A DNA stretch of 64,000 bases from Malania oleifera (Eukaryota; Streptophyta; Magnoliopsida; Santalales; Ximeniaceae), in the NCBI RefSeq assembly GCF_029873635.1, contig NC_080423.1:109447087-109511086 (forward strand), in the 5' to 3' direction. The notes under the pieces are model-generated. The model was not told the origin of the DNA and made no database searches. It saw only the letters and a program-made list of their open reading frames with translations. Shown one piece after another: positions 50,884-63,002 of this stretch (positions are counted from its first letter, which is position 1; every line of letters starts with the position of its first letter). The position numbers and the translations under genes were made by a program.

Positions 50884-53437
50884 GGCATCCCAGCCTCGAG
50901 TATATAGTCTAGAGGGGGGGGTGAATAGACTCTTTTTGCGGAATACGTATTTTTCTACAAAATAAAAACTCTTGACAAGATACAAGAAATTATATCGCAA
51001 TATAAATATAAATCATGCACAAGATATAAAATAAAGAGTGTAAGGGAGAGAAAGAACAACACCGGTATTTTTACGTGGTTCGGCACCAAGCCTACGTCCA
51101 CGCCTTAGTACCAAGCCAATTATTCCATAATCCACTAAAGATACTCCTTCACTGGTGGAAAAGCCTTACAACTCGAGAACAAATCCCTACACTTGGGAAC
51201 AAACCCCTACTGCGCTCACCAAGAGCGTTCGCTTCGGTTCACAAAGAACCTTACAAGAGATTGGAAATACAATTTAATGCTCCTTAAATGAACCAATATG
51301 AAACACAACCAAATCCTCACTCTATTCTCTCAAGGATTGAATCTTACAAGATAAGTGAGCAAGAGAGGATTGAGCACTTGCGAAGAATAACTAAAATGCA
51401 AAGTGCAAAGTGCTTAGGTTTTGGATAAAATGATATTTTTCATAAATATGATCAACAATGCTCCAAACCATATTAATACAAGTCTAAAAGCTTGTATTTA
51501 TAGCCCAAGAACCTTAGGAGCCATTAACTAGCTGTTGGGGGGGGGGGGGGGGAGGGGAAGAAAAAAGATTTGATTTGGCAAACTAGCCGTTTTCCGCCCG
51601 TTGGAGCACTTCTGCCCGTTGAATTTGTCGACGAAATTCTCTGAATTTTGTCAACGAGGTTCCTGAATCAGAAAAAGTTACCAACATGAAACTTGTGGAA
51701 TTTTGTCTTAGATTTTCAAGGAAACCAAGATCGTCCCATTTAAACTTTTTTAGAAAAAGTTATGTCCAAAATACCGTAAGGTGTTCAGGACTCAAGACTG
51801 CGCTACAGCAGTGACGATTACTTTGTTTTTCCTTGTCAAAAAGTATTTTAATGACTCAAAACATTCTTGGACAAAATTATATAAAATATTTTAAGTCTAA
51901 TGAAGATCAAAACTTGTTCAAATGAGTTTACTTTTGAATATAAGATATTTTAATTAATAAAATACGTTTGAAAACCCATTTTGATATCTTATATGCTTAG
52001 TATGTCCTTTTGTAAAAATACTTGACTTTCTTTGAACCTTTAGGACATTAAACTTGTTTTAATACAATCGAGACTAAGTATAAAAATGTTCTTAAAACTA
52101 GGATGTTAAAAACTTGTCCTTTTGAAAACATATTTGAGTTTTAGGATTCATTTGACAAACTCTTATTTTAACTTAGAAAGCCATGAAAGGTGAGTTTGTT
52201 TTTATGTATTTAGTGCAATCCTATAAACTAATGTGTCCTAGTATGCTTATGCAATGACTCAACTCTTACTTAGAAAATCATGCAAGACACACACCGCAAG
52301 AGTTATAATACGCACTCACTCGCACAACCCTTATTACAATTAATTTATACACAATAAAAACTCTGGGATGTGCTTTGGTGCTTCTGAGTCAGTGTCCTTT
52401 CGATCTTTTCTATTTGATGTCTACTAGGTCTGATCTTTGCTTTTAATATGGTACCTCTATGTATCTGACACTATGTACCTATACTAGATAAGATCTGCAA
52501 GGATGGAAAATACTAGAAACAACAACTAGGTTAATATCATCAAAACATATAAGCCAAGATAGTGTAGCTGACAGGGCTAACAATATATATATACTCATTT
52601 TGCTGTTTTTAACATGATTTCAAAAACAACCATAACACTATATTTCTGAGCTATATTATTTAAGATATTTGACTATTCTGTGTATGATATCTGTGTGCTC
52701 TGTATATAATATATATATGCTCTATATATACTCTCTATATGCTCTGTATATAATTTGTATACTCTGTATATCTGCTGTAACATCTTGATGCTATCGTTGT
52801 ATAATCTGTCTGAGTGTTATGGTCTAAAAATCATGTTTTTCTCTGAAAATACTGTAAGTCTCATTCATTTCTAATATTCTGAAATATCTGAATATCTGTA
52901 TATCTGAAATACTTTAAAATCCATATATATGTATATATATATATGGTATTGTAATAAACTCATGCCACACATTTGAACATAGTCTCATGCTTAATTTCTG
53001 TAATTTCTGCTATAAGGTAATATTCATAAATCTCTGGAAAATAATCTGATATACATGCTTGAAACACTCATTCATAATCTTCTGTATACATAATAAAAAT
53101 TGCTAGCATAGCATATTTCCTTTACCTTAATTCTGAAAAGTCCCTATTAAATTTTGACCCTATACCCGCAGGGTTCCTATCTCAACATCCTGAAAATAAT
53201 ATCCCCCAAAACAAAATATTAGTCTTTCCTTACCTACAACATTTCTCATAACTACAAGGAAGGTATAATCTGAAAAAAATACCTTACCCTGGATTTGGGA
53301 TGAATTTCAAATCGACTCTCCCCACGATTTGCCTCGGCAGACTTGTAAAGAACTTTGCCAGAAGCGTCGTGGTGTACTCGGATCTTCAATCCGACGAGAA
53401 ATGGGACCAAGATTGAGGGGAGAAGGGGAGGGGGTTG

Positions 53438-53494
<57 letters not shown>

Positions 53495-53816
53495 TTCTAT
53501 GTTGAAATTTTGGTTAAAAATCTAAGTTTCAGCTATTTATAGGATTGGATTTGTCGACGAGACACCTCACCTCGTCGACGAGTCTTTCAATAATTTCGTT
53601 GACAAACTTCCTCCCTCGTCGATGAATTTTAGACTGTCCCAAAACCCTTCTCGGTATCTTCTTGTCGACAAAACTCGTCTTCGTCAACAAGGTCCCCTTA
53701 TGCGCTCGTCGATGAATCCCTGTGTTCGTTGATGAAGCCTACTGCTTTGTTCTGTTCGTGTTTCCATTTTCCTTTCTCTTTATTATTCAAATACCAATAT
53801 TTTTCGGGTCGTTAGA
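49929..53816 (-). repeat. Gypsy-type LTR inserted in Copia gag, itself carrying another LTR
   Basis: The plus-strand edges are TGTAACATCC (left) and GGGTCGTTAGA (right), the reverse complement of a TNTAACGACCC...GTTACA LTR. Flanks GACTC (49924-49928) and CACTC (53817-53821) look like a target duplication with one change. It includes (TA)n at 50828-50879 and (GA)n at 53441-53489, and tcgtcgacgag words near 53555-53740. Without the nested LTR it is about 2.2 kb, close to the 38226 solo LTR. Confidence 0.7.
50879..52583 (+). repeat. Copia-type LTR nested in the Gypsy LTR
   Basis: Starts TGTTGGGCATCCC at 50879 and contains 'ctagaggggggggtgaatag' and 'ttttacgtggttcggc', stretches typical of plant Copia (SIRE-like) LTRs. 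The probable end is 'gacagggctaaca' at 52583, with ATATA on both sides, weak because the flank is a TA repeat. Holds a 16-base G-run at 51537-51552. Strand is assigned from these LTR words. Confidence 0.55.
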
Positions 53817-54595
53817 CACTCGTCCTCCTTCATGGATTCTGGCTTTCCTTTTAGTGGTAAGTGCAACTCCTTACCAAACAAGTAGTCCTTGATTTGTTTC
53901 TTCCGAAAACCAAAATTGATGCCTTAAACATCTCGATCTTTATGCTCTTTTCGTTTGATATCTCGATCCACCTATCTAGTGATGGAATCAGCTCTAATGG
54001 ATAGCATGGTTGGATCTGGAATGGACGAAAACCTTGGGATTGGTTCGACTCATTCAAAAAATGGACCTGAAATGGCTCCGTAAAGCCTGGTCAAACTTTA
54101 TGGTAAAAAAGGCCAACATTCTGTTAAACTTAACGGAATATCCGCTTTTTAACAGAATATTCCATTAACGTCATTGACATCGTTTGCTGACGTGGCTGCT
54201 GATGTGGCAAAGTAGGTCCCAACTGATGATGTGGATGCTAACTGGGATGCCATATGGCGTTGATGTGGACTGGTGGCTATCGGTGGGTCGATGAGGTAGT
54301 GGCTGACGCAAAAGAGGTGACACACTGACGTCAGCTTCTTCTTCAAGCTGCAACAGGCGCGTGAGGAACACACGTCGTGGGATGATTGGCGCATAGTGGC
54401 GCGTGATGACGATTACGAACTGTTGGATGCGCATGTGGGCACGTGTGGACTTGTTGAACCTCCATTCGAGCTTCGGTTTGCTTCGTTGGCTTCGTCCTGT
54501 CAAGAGGAACACCCTAGTGTGCTTAAAACTTGATTTTGAGCTACTTGAATTTCTAGGCGGTGGCAATTTTGCTTCGATCTGACTCTGATACCAAT

Positions 54596-54926
54596 TGTTG
54601 GGAATCGAGGAGCAACAATCACACCAGAAATATAAATAAACAAGCAAGAAATGCAAAAAAAGAATGCCAAGATTTAACGTTGTTCGACCTAAACTGGCAT
54701 ACGTATACGAAGCACACCAATTTTCGCTAAAATTGTGAGAAAATACAAGGAGGAAGAGGAGGAGGCAACTGCACTCCATTCAACTCAACTTTCTTTTTCT
54801 CATCTTCAACTCAATTACACACTCATATATTTCACACACACACATTCCCATATATATAGCCATGGATGGAGATGGCTAGAATTGATAGGTGGTAATGAGA
54901 TTCAATGAAGGTGAGTTAGAGCAACA
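54596..54926 (-). repeat. 5' LTR of the minus-strand Copia fragment
   Basis: Left edge TGTTGGGAATCG faces the initiator-Met primer site. The right edge is tentatively set at 'agagcaaca', which gives a TG...CA repeat on the minus strand. No partner LTR is present to prove the border. Confidence 0.5.
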
Positions 54927-55428
54927 TCACTATAGTTCAATAATATTGACTGTTCAGCCTCTCACGAGGTCAGGTGTTCAAACTCTCTCGAACTTGTTTC
55001 CGTCCCTGGACTCATGAATTTATCTTCTCTTTGGAGTTGTGGGGTCAATTTCAAGAGGTATAAGATTAGTCATGTGAACCGTAAAATGGACACGTGGATA
55101 TCCGGGGCCTAATCAAAAAAAGGAAATAATACTGACGGTTCATTACAGCACACCAATATTCACGGATATTGGAACCAATTCCACGCTCAACAAACTTGAC
55201 ACCGTCTCCACTACAGCACAACAATTTCATTCCATCACTTTGCATTGTGCACTACCTGTTGTGTCAAGTCAATTCAAGGTTTTTAAATTCTTGAGGTCTC
55301 TCATTTCAGGGGCAGGACAATTCAGGGTCATCCAATCTGAACATATCGGTTATAGGTCGTCAAATCCTGTAGTTTTGTCATTTTCCTTTGGAGTGAGAAT
55401 TAATTTAGAATCATTAAGACTCTATGGT
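54927..55428. other. Spacer between the Copia LTR and the HVA22 copy
   Basis: No gene recognised. None of the HVA22 promoter sites (ABRE, DRE) are present upstream of the copy. Confidence 0.5.
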
Positions 55429-56065
55429 CTTTGTTCTTTCCCAAAACCGTTTCCTCGCTTCTTTCTTTCTCTGTTTTGCTCTGTTTCTGCTGTGTTTTTG
55501 GCAAAAATAAAAAATAAAAAACAGAGAAATGAATCGTCTGTGGACTCTGCTCATTCATGTTCACTCACTCGCTGGGTAAATTCTTCTTCTTCTTCAGATC
55601 TGTTTGGTGTTTGATTTCTGAGAGTGATCAGCGTTTAATCTTTGTTTCCTAACTTTGGGTTTCATCAATGGTTGCAGACCGGTGCTGATGCTGCTCTACC
55701 CTTTGTAAGTTACAAAACCGTTTTAGATTTCTTTTCACTTTTGCTTGATTTTAGCCCAAAAAGGAAAAAAATATTTTTGATTCGGTTTGGGTTACGGAAA
55801 TTCCCCAGATTAAGATTTTTTCTTGTGTAAATTTTCTCTTTTTACGTGTGATTTGGTGTAAGATATGCGTCGGTTGTGGCCATGGAGAGCCCATCAAAAG
55901 TGGATGATGAGCAGTGGCTTGCTTACTGGATATTATATTCATTTCTAACCCTCATGGAGATGGTGCTTCAACCCATTTTACAGTGGTAACTACGTGTTCT
56001 AAGTTTATTAATTAATGCTTTATCATTTTATTATTGTAATAATACGACTTTGGATCATTGAGTTC
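55429..56065 (+). pseudogene. Partial HVA22 copy: 5' UTR and exons 1-3 only
   Basis: Direct copy of 30487-31152, starting in the 5' UTR and stopping in intron 3. Exons 55529-55575, 55678-55704 and 55863-55985 keep the frame and all splice sites. The encoded 65 residues differ from HVA22 at four places (N2, L7, I9, M32), and introns are kept, so this is a DNA-level duplication and not a retrocopy. Exon 4 is not found after the break. 28 bp past the break begins a 100-N gap, so the gene may be really cut, or the end may be misassembled. The HVA22 promoter is absent. As drawn it would be a truncated pseudogene. Confidence 0.85.
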
Positions 56066-56093
56066 CGCTTTATTTGACCTCGCTGGCAATTGT

Positions 56094-56193
56094 NNNNNNN
56101 NNNNNNNNNNNNNNNNNNNNNNNNNNNNNNNNNNNNNNNNNNNNNNNNNNNNNNNNNNNNNNNNNNNNNNNNNNNNNNNNNNNNNNNNNNNNN
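56094..56193. other. Assembly gap (100 N)
   Basis: Exactly 100 N, the usual placeholder for a gap of unknown size. It lies between the HVA22 copy and a Copia element, so distances across it are not reliable. Confidence 0.99.
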
Positions 56194-59100
56194 AGAGAGA
56201 GGCTGACTTTAGAAGGTGTGCAAGCCGTTTTGCACTCTAGGGAATTGCACACTAAGTTTGAGTCTAAATCAGGGTCAGGGGAAGGGTTTAATATGAGAGG
56301 TAGGTCTGAAAAGAGAAACAAGAAAGGAAAAGACAAGAGTTCTAGATCAAAGTCTAAGAGCAAGGCACTAAAGTGTTTTGCATGTTACAAGGAAGGACAT
56401 TTTAAGAGAAACTGCCCTGAGAGAAAAAATGGTGCAAATGCCACCACCTTTGAATCAAAGGGTAAGACAGCTGTTGTTTTAGATGGGTATAATAGTGTGG
56501 GAGTGTTGAATGTCTCTGATAGAGATTCAAGAATAAAATGGATATTAGATTCAAGATGTTCCTTCCACATGTGTCCATTAAAAAACTGGTTTGAGTCCTT
56601 TACATGCTTAGAAGGAGGTCATGTTATCATAGGAAACAATAAGTCATGTAAAATATAGGGTATTGGGATTGTGAGACTTCTAATGCATGATGGGATGGAA
56701 AGAGTGCTCAGAGATGTGAGGTACATACCTAAGCTGAAGAGAAACTTGATTTCTCTTGGTAGCTTAGATAAGACAGGGTACACGTTTAATTCTGAAGGAG
56801 GTAGTCTAAGAGTATGTAGAGGTTCACTGGTAGTGATGAAAGTGGTGTTAAAGAATGGGTTGTACACCTTAGTAGGAAAGACAGTGATTGGTGAAACTTC
56901 ACCTATCAATCATAGGGTAGAAAATCAGGTTTCCTTGTGGCATAAGAGGCTAGGACATGTTAGCCAATAGGGCCTGAAGGAGCTAGAGAAACAGGGGCTC
57001 CTTGGAGATAGGAAACTTGAGGAATTGTCATTCTGTGAGGAGTGTGTCTTGGATAAGTCTACTAGGGTTAGTTTTAAGAAGTCCACTTACATCACGAAAC
57101 AGACTTTTGATTACATACATTCAGACTTGTGAGGGTCTGCTATGGTTAGTTCTCATGGTGGTTCTAGGTATTTTCTGTCAATTATAGATGACTTTTCTAG
57201 GAAAGTATGGGTATATATTCTAAAACATAAAAGTGATACTTTTGAAAAGTTTAAATAATCCAAATCTTAGTTGAAAATCAAGTTGGCAGAAAAGTTAAAA
57301 CACTGAGAACAGACAATGGATTAGAATACTTGTCAAATGAATTTTCTGAATTTTGTAAAGCTGAGAGCATAGCTAGACATAGGACTATTAGTGATATTCC
57401 CCAACAGAATGGATTAGCTAAAAGGATGAATAGGATTATTCTAGAAAGGGTACGATGCATGTTAGCCACTTCAGGTCTGCCCAAGACCTTTTGGGCAGAG
57501 GCGGTGACCATTGTTGTATACCTTATTAATATGTGTCCTTCCACAGCTTTAAATTTTAAAACCCCTCAAGAAATTTGGTTGGGTAAGCCTGCTGATTATC
57601 AGGGTTTAAAAGTTTTTGGTGCGTAGCCTATGCCCACATTACAACTGATAAATTAGAGCCTAGGGCTATTAAATGCATTTTTGTGGGATACCCAGAGGGG
57701 GCTAAAAGCTATAAGCTCTGGGTTATAGAACCTGGAAAACAAAAATGTATTATTAGCAGGGTGTAGTTTTTAATTAAACTAAAATGGGGGGAAAACCAGA
57801 AAATTCAGATGATAGTGTTAGGCATTCTAATACTAGTGACCCGCAACTTGAGGTAAAGCAACCCTCCACTTCTCATAGCCATTTAGAAACAGATGCTGCA
57901 GATTTTGAGGAGCAAAACTCAGAAACGGAAACCTCTGAATTAAGTAAAACTTACCTTCTAGCACGGGATAGGGAGAGGAGGGTCATAAGACCTCCTCAAA
58001 GGTATGGGGAAGCTGATATGACAGCTTTTGCTCTTTCTGTTGCTGAAATAGAAATTGAGGTGGAGCCTAGGACTTTTAAAGAGACCATGGATAGTAAAGA
58101 GGCTGAAAAATGAACTCTTGCAATGCAAGAAGAAATGAGTCTCTTAACAAGAATGAGACATGGGTGATGGTACCTAGATCGGAAAAACAGAAACTCATAG
58201 AATCCAAGTGGATCTTTAAGAGGAAAGAGGGAATCCCTGGAGTTGAACCACCTAGGTATAAAGTTAGGTTAGTGGCTAAGGGATTTACACAAAGGGAAGG
58301 GGTAGACTATAATGAAATATTTTCCCCTGTTGTAAAGCATAGTTCAATTAGAATTCTATTATTTTTTGTTGCTGTACATGACTTGCATTTGGAACAACTT
58401 GATGTTAAAACTGCTTTCTTGCATGGTACTTTAGAAGAAACAGTTTATATGCAACCTCTCAAGGGCTTTGATACGGAAATGAATAAAAATCATGTATGTT
58501 TATTAAAGAAATCTTTATATGGGTTGAAACAATCACCTAGACAATGGTATAAACGATTTGATTCTTACATGATTCAAAATGATTTCTGTAGAAGCAATTA
58601 TGATGGCTGTGTTTATTTTAAATCATGTGATAAATGTCATATATATTTGCTATTATATGTTGATGACATGTTGGTTGCTTGTGGAGACATGGATATGTTA
58701 CATAGAGTTAAGTGCATGCTTAAAGAATTTGAAATGAAAGACTTAGGACCTGTTAAAAGAATACTTGGTATGGAAATAACTAGAGAAAGGAATAAAAAGC
58801 TTCTCTACTTGTCTCAAAAGTCTTATATTTCAAAGGTATTAAAAAGATTTGGAATGAGTCATGTTAAATCTACTTCTATTCCTGTTGCACAACATGTTAA
58901 ATTGTCTAGAAAACAGTGTCCTAAAAATGAAGATGAGTCACTGTTTATTAATAGAATACCTTATGCTAGTACGGTTGGTAGTATAATGTATGCTATGGTA
59001 TGTTCTAGGCCTGATCTATCTTATGTTGTAAGTCAAGTGAGTAAATTTATGAGCAAACCTGGAAAACCACATTGGCATGCTTTGAAACAAAATTTTCAAT

Positions 59101-59704
59101 ACTTGTCTGGAACAAAACAGTAAGGATTAATATTTGAAAAAAAGGATATGCATTGTGAAATAGGGTTAAAAGGATATGTTGATTCTGACTATGCTGGAAA
59201 TCTAGATACCAGGAAGTCTTTGTCTGGTATGATCTTTTCTTTTTTAGGTAGTGCTATTAGTTGGAAATCTCACATGCAGTTGGTGGTAACCTTGTCTACC
59301 ACGGAGGTTGAATATACTGCCATGACTGAAGCCTTTAAGGAGGCTATATGGATAAAAGGATTGTGCCTAGAGTTAGGAATGTATAGTGGAACCGTTACAA
59401 TTTATTGTGACAATCAAAGCACTATTCATTTGGTTAGGAATCATGTTTACCATGATAGGTCCAAACATATAGATGCTAGGCTGCATTTTTTGAGAGATAT
59501 TATTTCTAGTGGAGAAATAGAAGTAAGAAAAATTCCAACGGAGGAAAATCCTTCGGATATGATGATTAAAGCAGTACCTAAATCCAAGTTTGAACATTGT
59601 TCGAACTTGGTTAACCTTGGAAGTTTCTAGTGTCTGTTTTGCAGGAACCTCCATAGGTGATGCTAAGGAGGTGCAAGGATCACAAGCTTGCCAAGGTGGA
59701 GAAT

Positions 59705-60480
59705 TGTTGGTGTGTCAAGCTAAGAAGGATCCAGGCCGTCCGTTTCTTTTCCAAATCCAACGGCTGCTATGGTTTTTTTTTATTTTTATAGGGGGCATTG
59801 ATGTAATTGCCTTTCCTTGTGTGTAAATAGAAACATAACAGGGGGGCGGGGGTTTTTTGGTTTTTACACTTTAGTTTTCAGCTTCTTGGAAGAAAGGAAA
59901 AGGGCAGCGCAGCTTCAGGTTTAGCGCAAGAGTTTTCTTCTTCACCAATCGCGAGAGCCTTCCCAGCCGAGAGAGAAGACCTGCAACGAGGAAGCCATCA
60001 CCGCCAAGAGATCCTTCAGCTGTAGCGCGCGGGAGAGGGAGACGGCAGGAGGTGGGTGCGGCGTTGGGTATCTCCAACGGAGGTTCGCACAAGGGTAAGG
60101 CAAGGTAAAAGCTCAGATTTAGTTTCTTGGGGAGGGTTTCTTTTAGGGAAATCAGGGAGGAATATAAGGAGAAACCTAGGGTTCTTCGCAGGTGCGAATG
60201 GGGGATTTCTTGGATTATTCTTGGGTTGATTTCCAAAGGAGATCGGTAAGATAAGAAAGGGTAAATCTGTGTATACTTGTATTTATTTCCGATGGATTTA
60301 ATATAGTGTCTCTGGAGGTGAGTTTCTGCCATGGATGTAGGCCAATTTTTGGGTCAAACCACGTAAATGTATTCTTGTGATTGTGTGATTGACATGTTTA
60401 TATTTTGCTAGATTTATTGAGGCTTTAATGAATATTGGATTGGTGAACATATATTTTTCTTGATCAGGCTTAGCACACAC
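59705..60480 (+). repeat. 3' LTR of the Copia element after the gap
   Basis: Begins TGTTGGTGTGTCAAGC after the purine tract. The right border is uncertain because no partner LTR is visible; 'cttagcacaca' near 60470-60480 is a candidate end. Confidence 0.5.
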
Positions 60481-61000
60481 ACACGCGTCAAAATAAATAG
60501 GTTTAAGTTTAGGTGTGATTATGGTTGATGCTTAGACAAAATCAGATTGTTATTATGATTTGTTTGAAATTAATTAAAATTTGAAAATAGAATTAGCAAT
60601 CAATTGAATTACACACAATATTTTGAATTTTGAATTTTGAATTTTGAATTTTATTTGATAAAAAATAAGTAGAAATTTTTTTGAAAATATAAAATTTTAT
60701 TGATTTGTAAAATGTAATTATGTATTTAAAAAATTAAAAGTTATAACATGTGAAATTAAATATTGATCCTGTTACAAACTCAAAAAATTAAATATGAATA
60801 ATATGTGAAATTAAATATTGATTCGTCAATTTGATATATATTTAATTTATTTTTTATTATTTTTCTGGTAATTAATCATAATAAAAATATTTTTATTTTA
60901 AAAAAAAAAATGAAATTTCAAGTCCCAACGTCCAACCATGTGAATAAATCTACTAAATTAATGATTACCTAACTGGGAAGTTGGAGGTGTCGTCCTCATG
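60481..61000. other. AT-rich spacer upstream of the steroleosin gene
   Basis: Includes a short tandem 'ttttgaattttgaa' run near 60620-60650. No gene. Confidence 0.55.
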
Positions 61001-61059
61001 AATCCCGCCACGTCACCTCCACCCTCACCACCCAGGCTGCCAACCAACTCTTCTCCTAT

Positions 61060-61107
<48 letters not shown>

Positions 61108-61115
61108 TATCAGCA
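61001..61115 (+). promoter_or_regulatory. Proximal promoter and 5' UTR of the steroleosin gene
   Basis: An ACGT-core site CCACGTCA lies at 61008-61015, a TATA-like ctatttat at 61056-61063, and a (CT)n run at 61063-61103 ends 12 bases before the start codon. ACGT-core sites are common in seed- and ABA-regulated promoters. Regulation is inference. Confidence 0.4.
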
Positions 61116-63002
61116 ATGGAGGTTGTAGATGTGGTTCACATGGCATTGAACGTGGCGGCGCCGGCGTTCACCCTCTTCTCTCTCGTCTTCCTCTTACCCC
61201 CATTTCTCTTCTTCAAGCTCTTCCTCTCCCTCTTCCGAAACTCCCTCTTAGCCGAGAACGTCGCCGGCAAGGTCGTCCTCATCACCGGCGCTTCCTCCGG
61301 CATCGGCGAGGTAATATTCCCTCATTAATTTTACGGGCACAAATTGTTAGGTAAATAGAATTCAATAAATCAGACACAATTCATAAGTTAGATCATATAT
61401 ATAAATCAGGAAGTGGCGTACGAGTACGCGAGGAGAGGAGCGTACCTGGTGGTGGGGGCGAGGAGAAAAGACAGACTGACACAAGTGGCGGAGAAGGCGC
61501 GCGAGTTGGGATCACCCGACGTTCTTCCGGTTTCGGCGGACGTCTCCGACGTTGACCACTGCAAGAGGCTTGTGGATCAGACCATTCAACGCTTTGGGAG
61601 ATGTATTTAATTAATTAATGCATTAATCAATTACTATTCTAATTAATTATGTTTTACCTTCATCAATTAAATGATTAATGCATTTATATTAACTGGTTTT
61701 AAAAAAAAAAATTGGTCAGTGGATCATCTGGTGAACAATGCAGGAGTGATCTCAGTGTGCATGTTTGAAGAGTCCACCGACCTTCGTGATTTGAGACCTG
61801 TTTTGGTAAAATTCCTTCGGAATTAATCTATTTTATTCTTTTAATTAAACAAATGTTATTGATCATAATTAAATTCGAGATGCGAGTATACGTATGGCAG
61901 GATATAAATTTCTGGGGATCCGTTTATATGACCCGATTTGCGATTCCACACCTTCGAGAGAGCAAGGGCAAAATCATTGCCGTCGCTTCCACCGCTGCGT
62001 GGCTGCCTACCCCGAGGATGAGCATTTATAATGTAGGTTCCACCTAAATTGACATATAAGAGTAGATCTCGCATTTTTACATTGAAGATTGGAGGAATAA
62101 TTTTGATCTTTATGTTTCATTGGACCATAAATCAATCGATAATTTGTTATTTATTCTTTTAAAGTAGATTTGGGTGTAAAATGAAGTGACTTGTTTTTAA
62201 AGGAGTCAATTTAAATTAATTAATAAATGGGTTAGATGAATCTATAATTTGTTATTTATCAATGAAAATTTAATTTGTTTAAGTTGCACTGGTTGTGATT
62301 AATTCAAATTCAATTTATTGACTCATTTTATCGTCCTAGATGACATATATTTAGTTCATTTTTTAAATTAATTAATTATGTGATTTATTAATTAATTAAG
62401 GCAAGCAAAGCAGCACTGATGAGCTTGTACGAGACACTCCGGGTTGAATTCGGATCGGATGTCGGTATCACAATTGTGACACCCGGATTCGTAGAGTCCG
62501 AAATGACCCAAGGCAAGTTCCTCTGCAAAGATGGCAAGATGGAAGTGAATCCTGAATTGAGAGATGTAAGCTTCTTCTTTTTTTCTTAAAAAAAAATTAA
62601 TTAAATATTTTCTCCTTCTAAATATTATTGTTATATATCATATTTAGTAGAGAAGTATTTGATGCATGTTTTGTGAACTGAATTTTGACGGTGGCCGGAC
62701 ATTTAATTAAGGCGGTGGTGAGTGCGATGCCGGTGGGGAGAGTGGAAAGCTGTGCGAAGGCAATAGTGAAGGCAGGGTGCGGGGGGGAGAGGTACTTGAC
62801 GGAGCCGGCGTGGTACGGGGCGAGCTACTACTGGAAGGTGCTGTGGCCGGAGGTGGTGGAGTGGTGTTTTCGGGTGGTCACTAGCGCCCCACACACTCCC
62901 GCGGCGGAAACACTCACGAAGAAGATGCTGGATCTCACCGGAGCCAGGACCATCTTCCATCCCCACTCCATCCAATCCCCACGCCCCAACAAAGCTGATT
63001 AA
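61116..63002 (+). CDS. HSD1: Steroleosin / 11-beta-hydroxysteroid dehydrogenase-like protein, 6 exons
   Basis: A short-chain dehydrogenase anchored in oil bodies (caleosin/oleosin/steroleosin set) that acts on sterol-type substrates with NAD(P). Exons 61116-61310, 61410-61602, 61720-61805, 61901-62032, 62401-62565 and 62712-63002 have GT-AG introns and agree in phase, total 353 aa, near the family norm of ~350. The N-terminal hydrophobic hairpin (residues 9-45) has the proline pair LLPPF of steroleosin anchors. SDR marks: TGASSGIG 57-64, ARRK 82-85 (suggesting NADP), NNAG 135-138, N161, S188 (VASTAAW), and Y201-x3-K205, split over the exon 4/5 junction. Then VTPGFVESEMTQGK. The ATG at 61116 was chosen because homology starts there. 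The family call is firm; which HSD paralogue is not decided. Confidence 0.95.

Larger units (their letters stand above)
49747..54595 (-). mobile_element. Minus-strand Copia fragment: primer site, leader and gag
   Basis: The initiator-Met primer site is tggtatcaga on the minus strand (54584-54593). A leader region (about 54060-54580) and gag sequence (about 53822-54060, with KKQIKDYLFGKELHLPLKGK) follow, interrupted by a large LTR (49929-53816), and gag resumes at 49747-49928 (KSLMDALSNMYE). No pol is visible. A fossil with several breaks. Confidence 0.7.
56066..60480 (+). mobile_element. Copia element (Tork-like), left end at the gap
   Basis: Parts right of the gap: end of gag with zinc knuckle CFACYKEGHFKRNC (about 56370-56420), protease and GAG-pre-integrase (about 56500-57070), integrase (about 57150-57730), reverse transcriptase (about 58110-59120, with YVDDM) and RNase H (about 59148-59630). 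A purine tract (aaggtggagaa) precedes an LTR starting TGTTGGTGTGTC at 59705; its outer end, about 60480, is a guess. The left part with its LTR is hidden in or beyond the gap. Long coding stretches survive with only a few breaks, so it is moderately young. Confidence 0.85.

Noticed and set aside
54171-54779. 202-residue open frame on the minus strand
   Set aside because: It runs through the LTR, primer site and leader of the minus-strand Copia fragment and shows no protein family motif.
59871-60332. 153-residue open frame on the minus strand
   Set aside because: Lies within the 3' LTR region of the Copia element and has no family motif.
62703-62975. 90-residue open frame on the minus strand
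   Set aside because: Antisense shadow of the last exon of the steroleosin gene.
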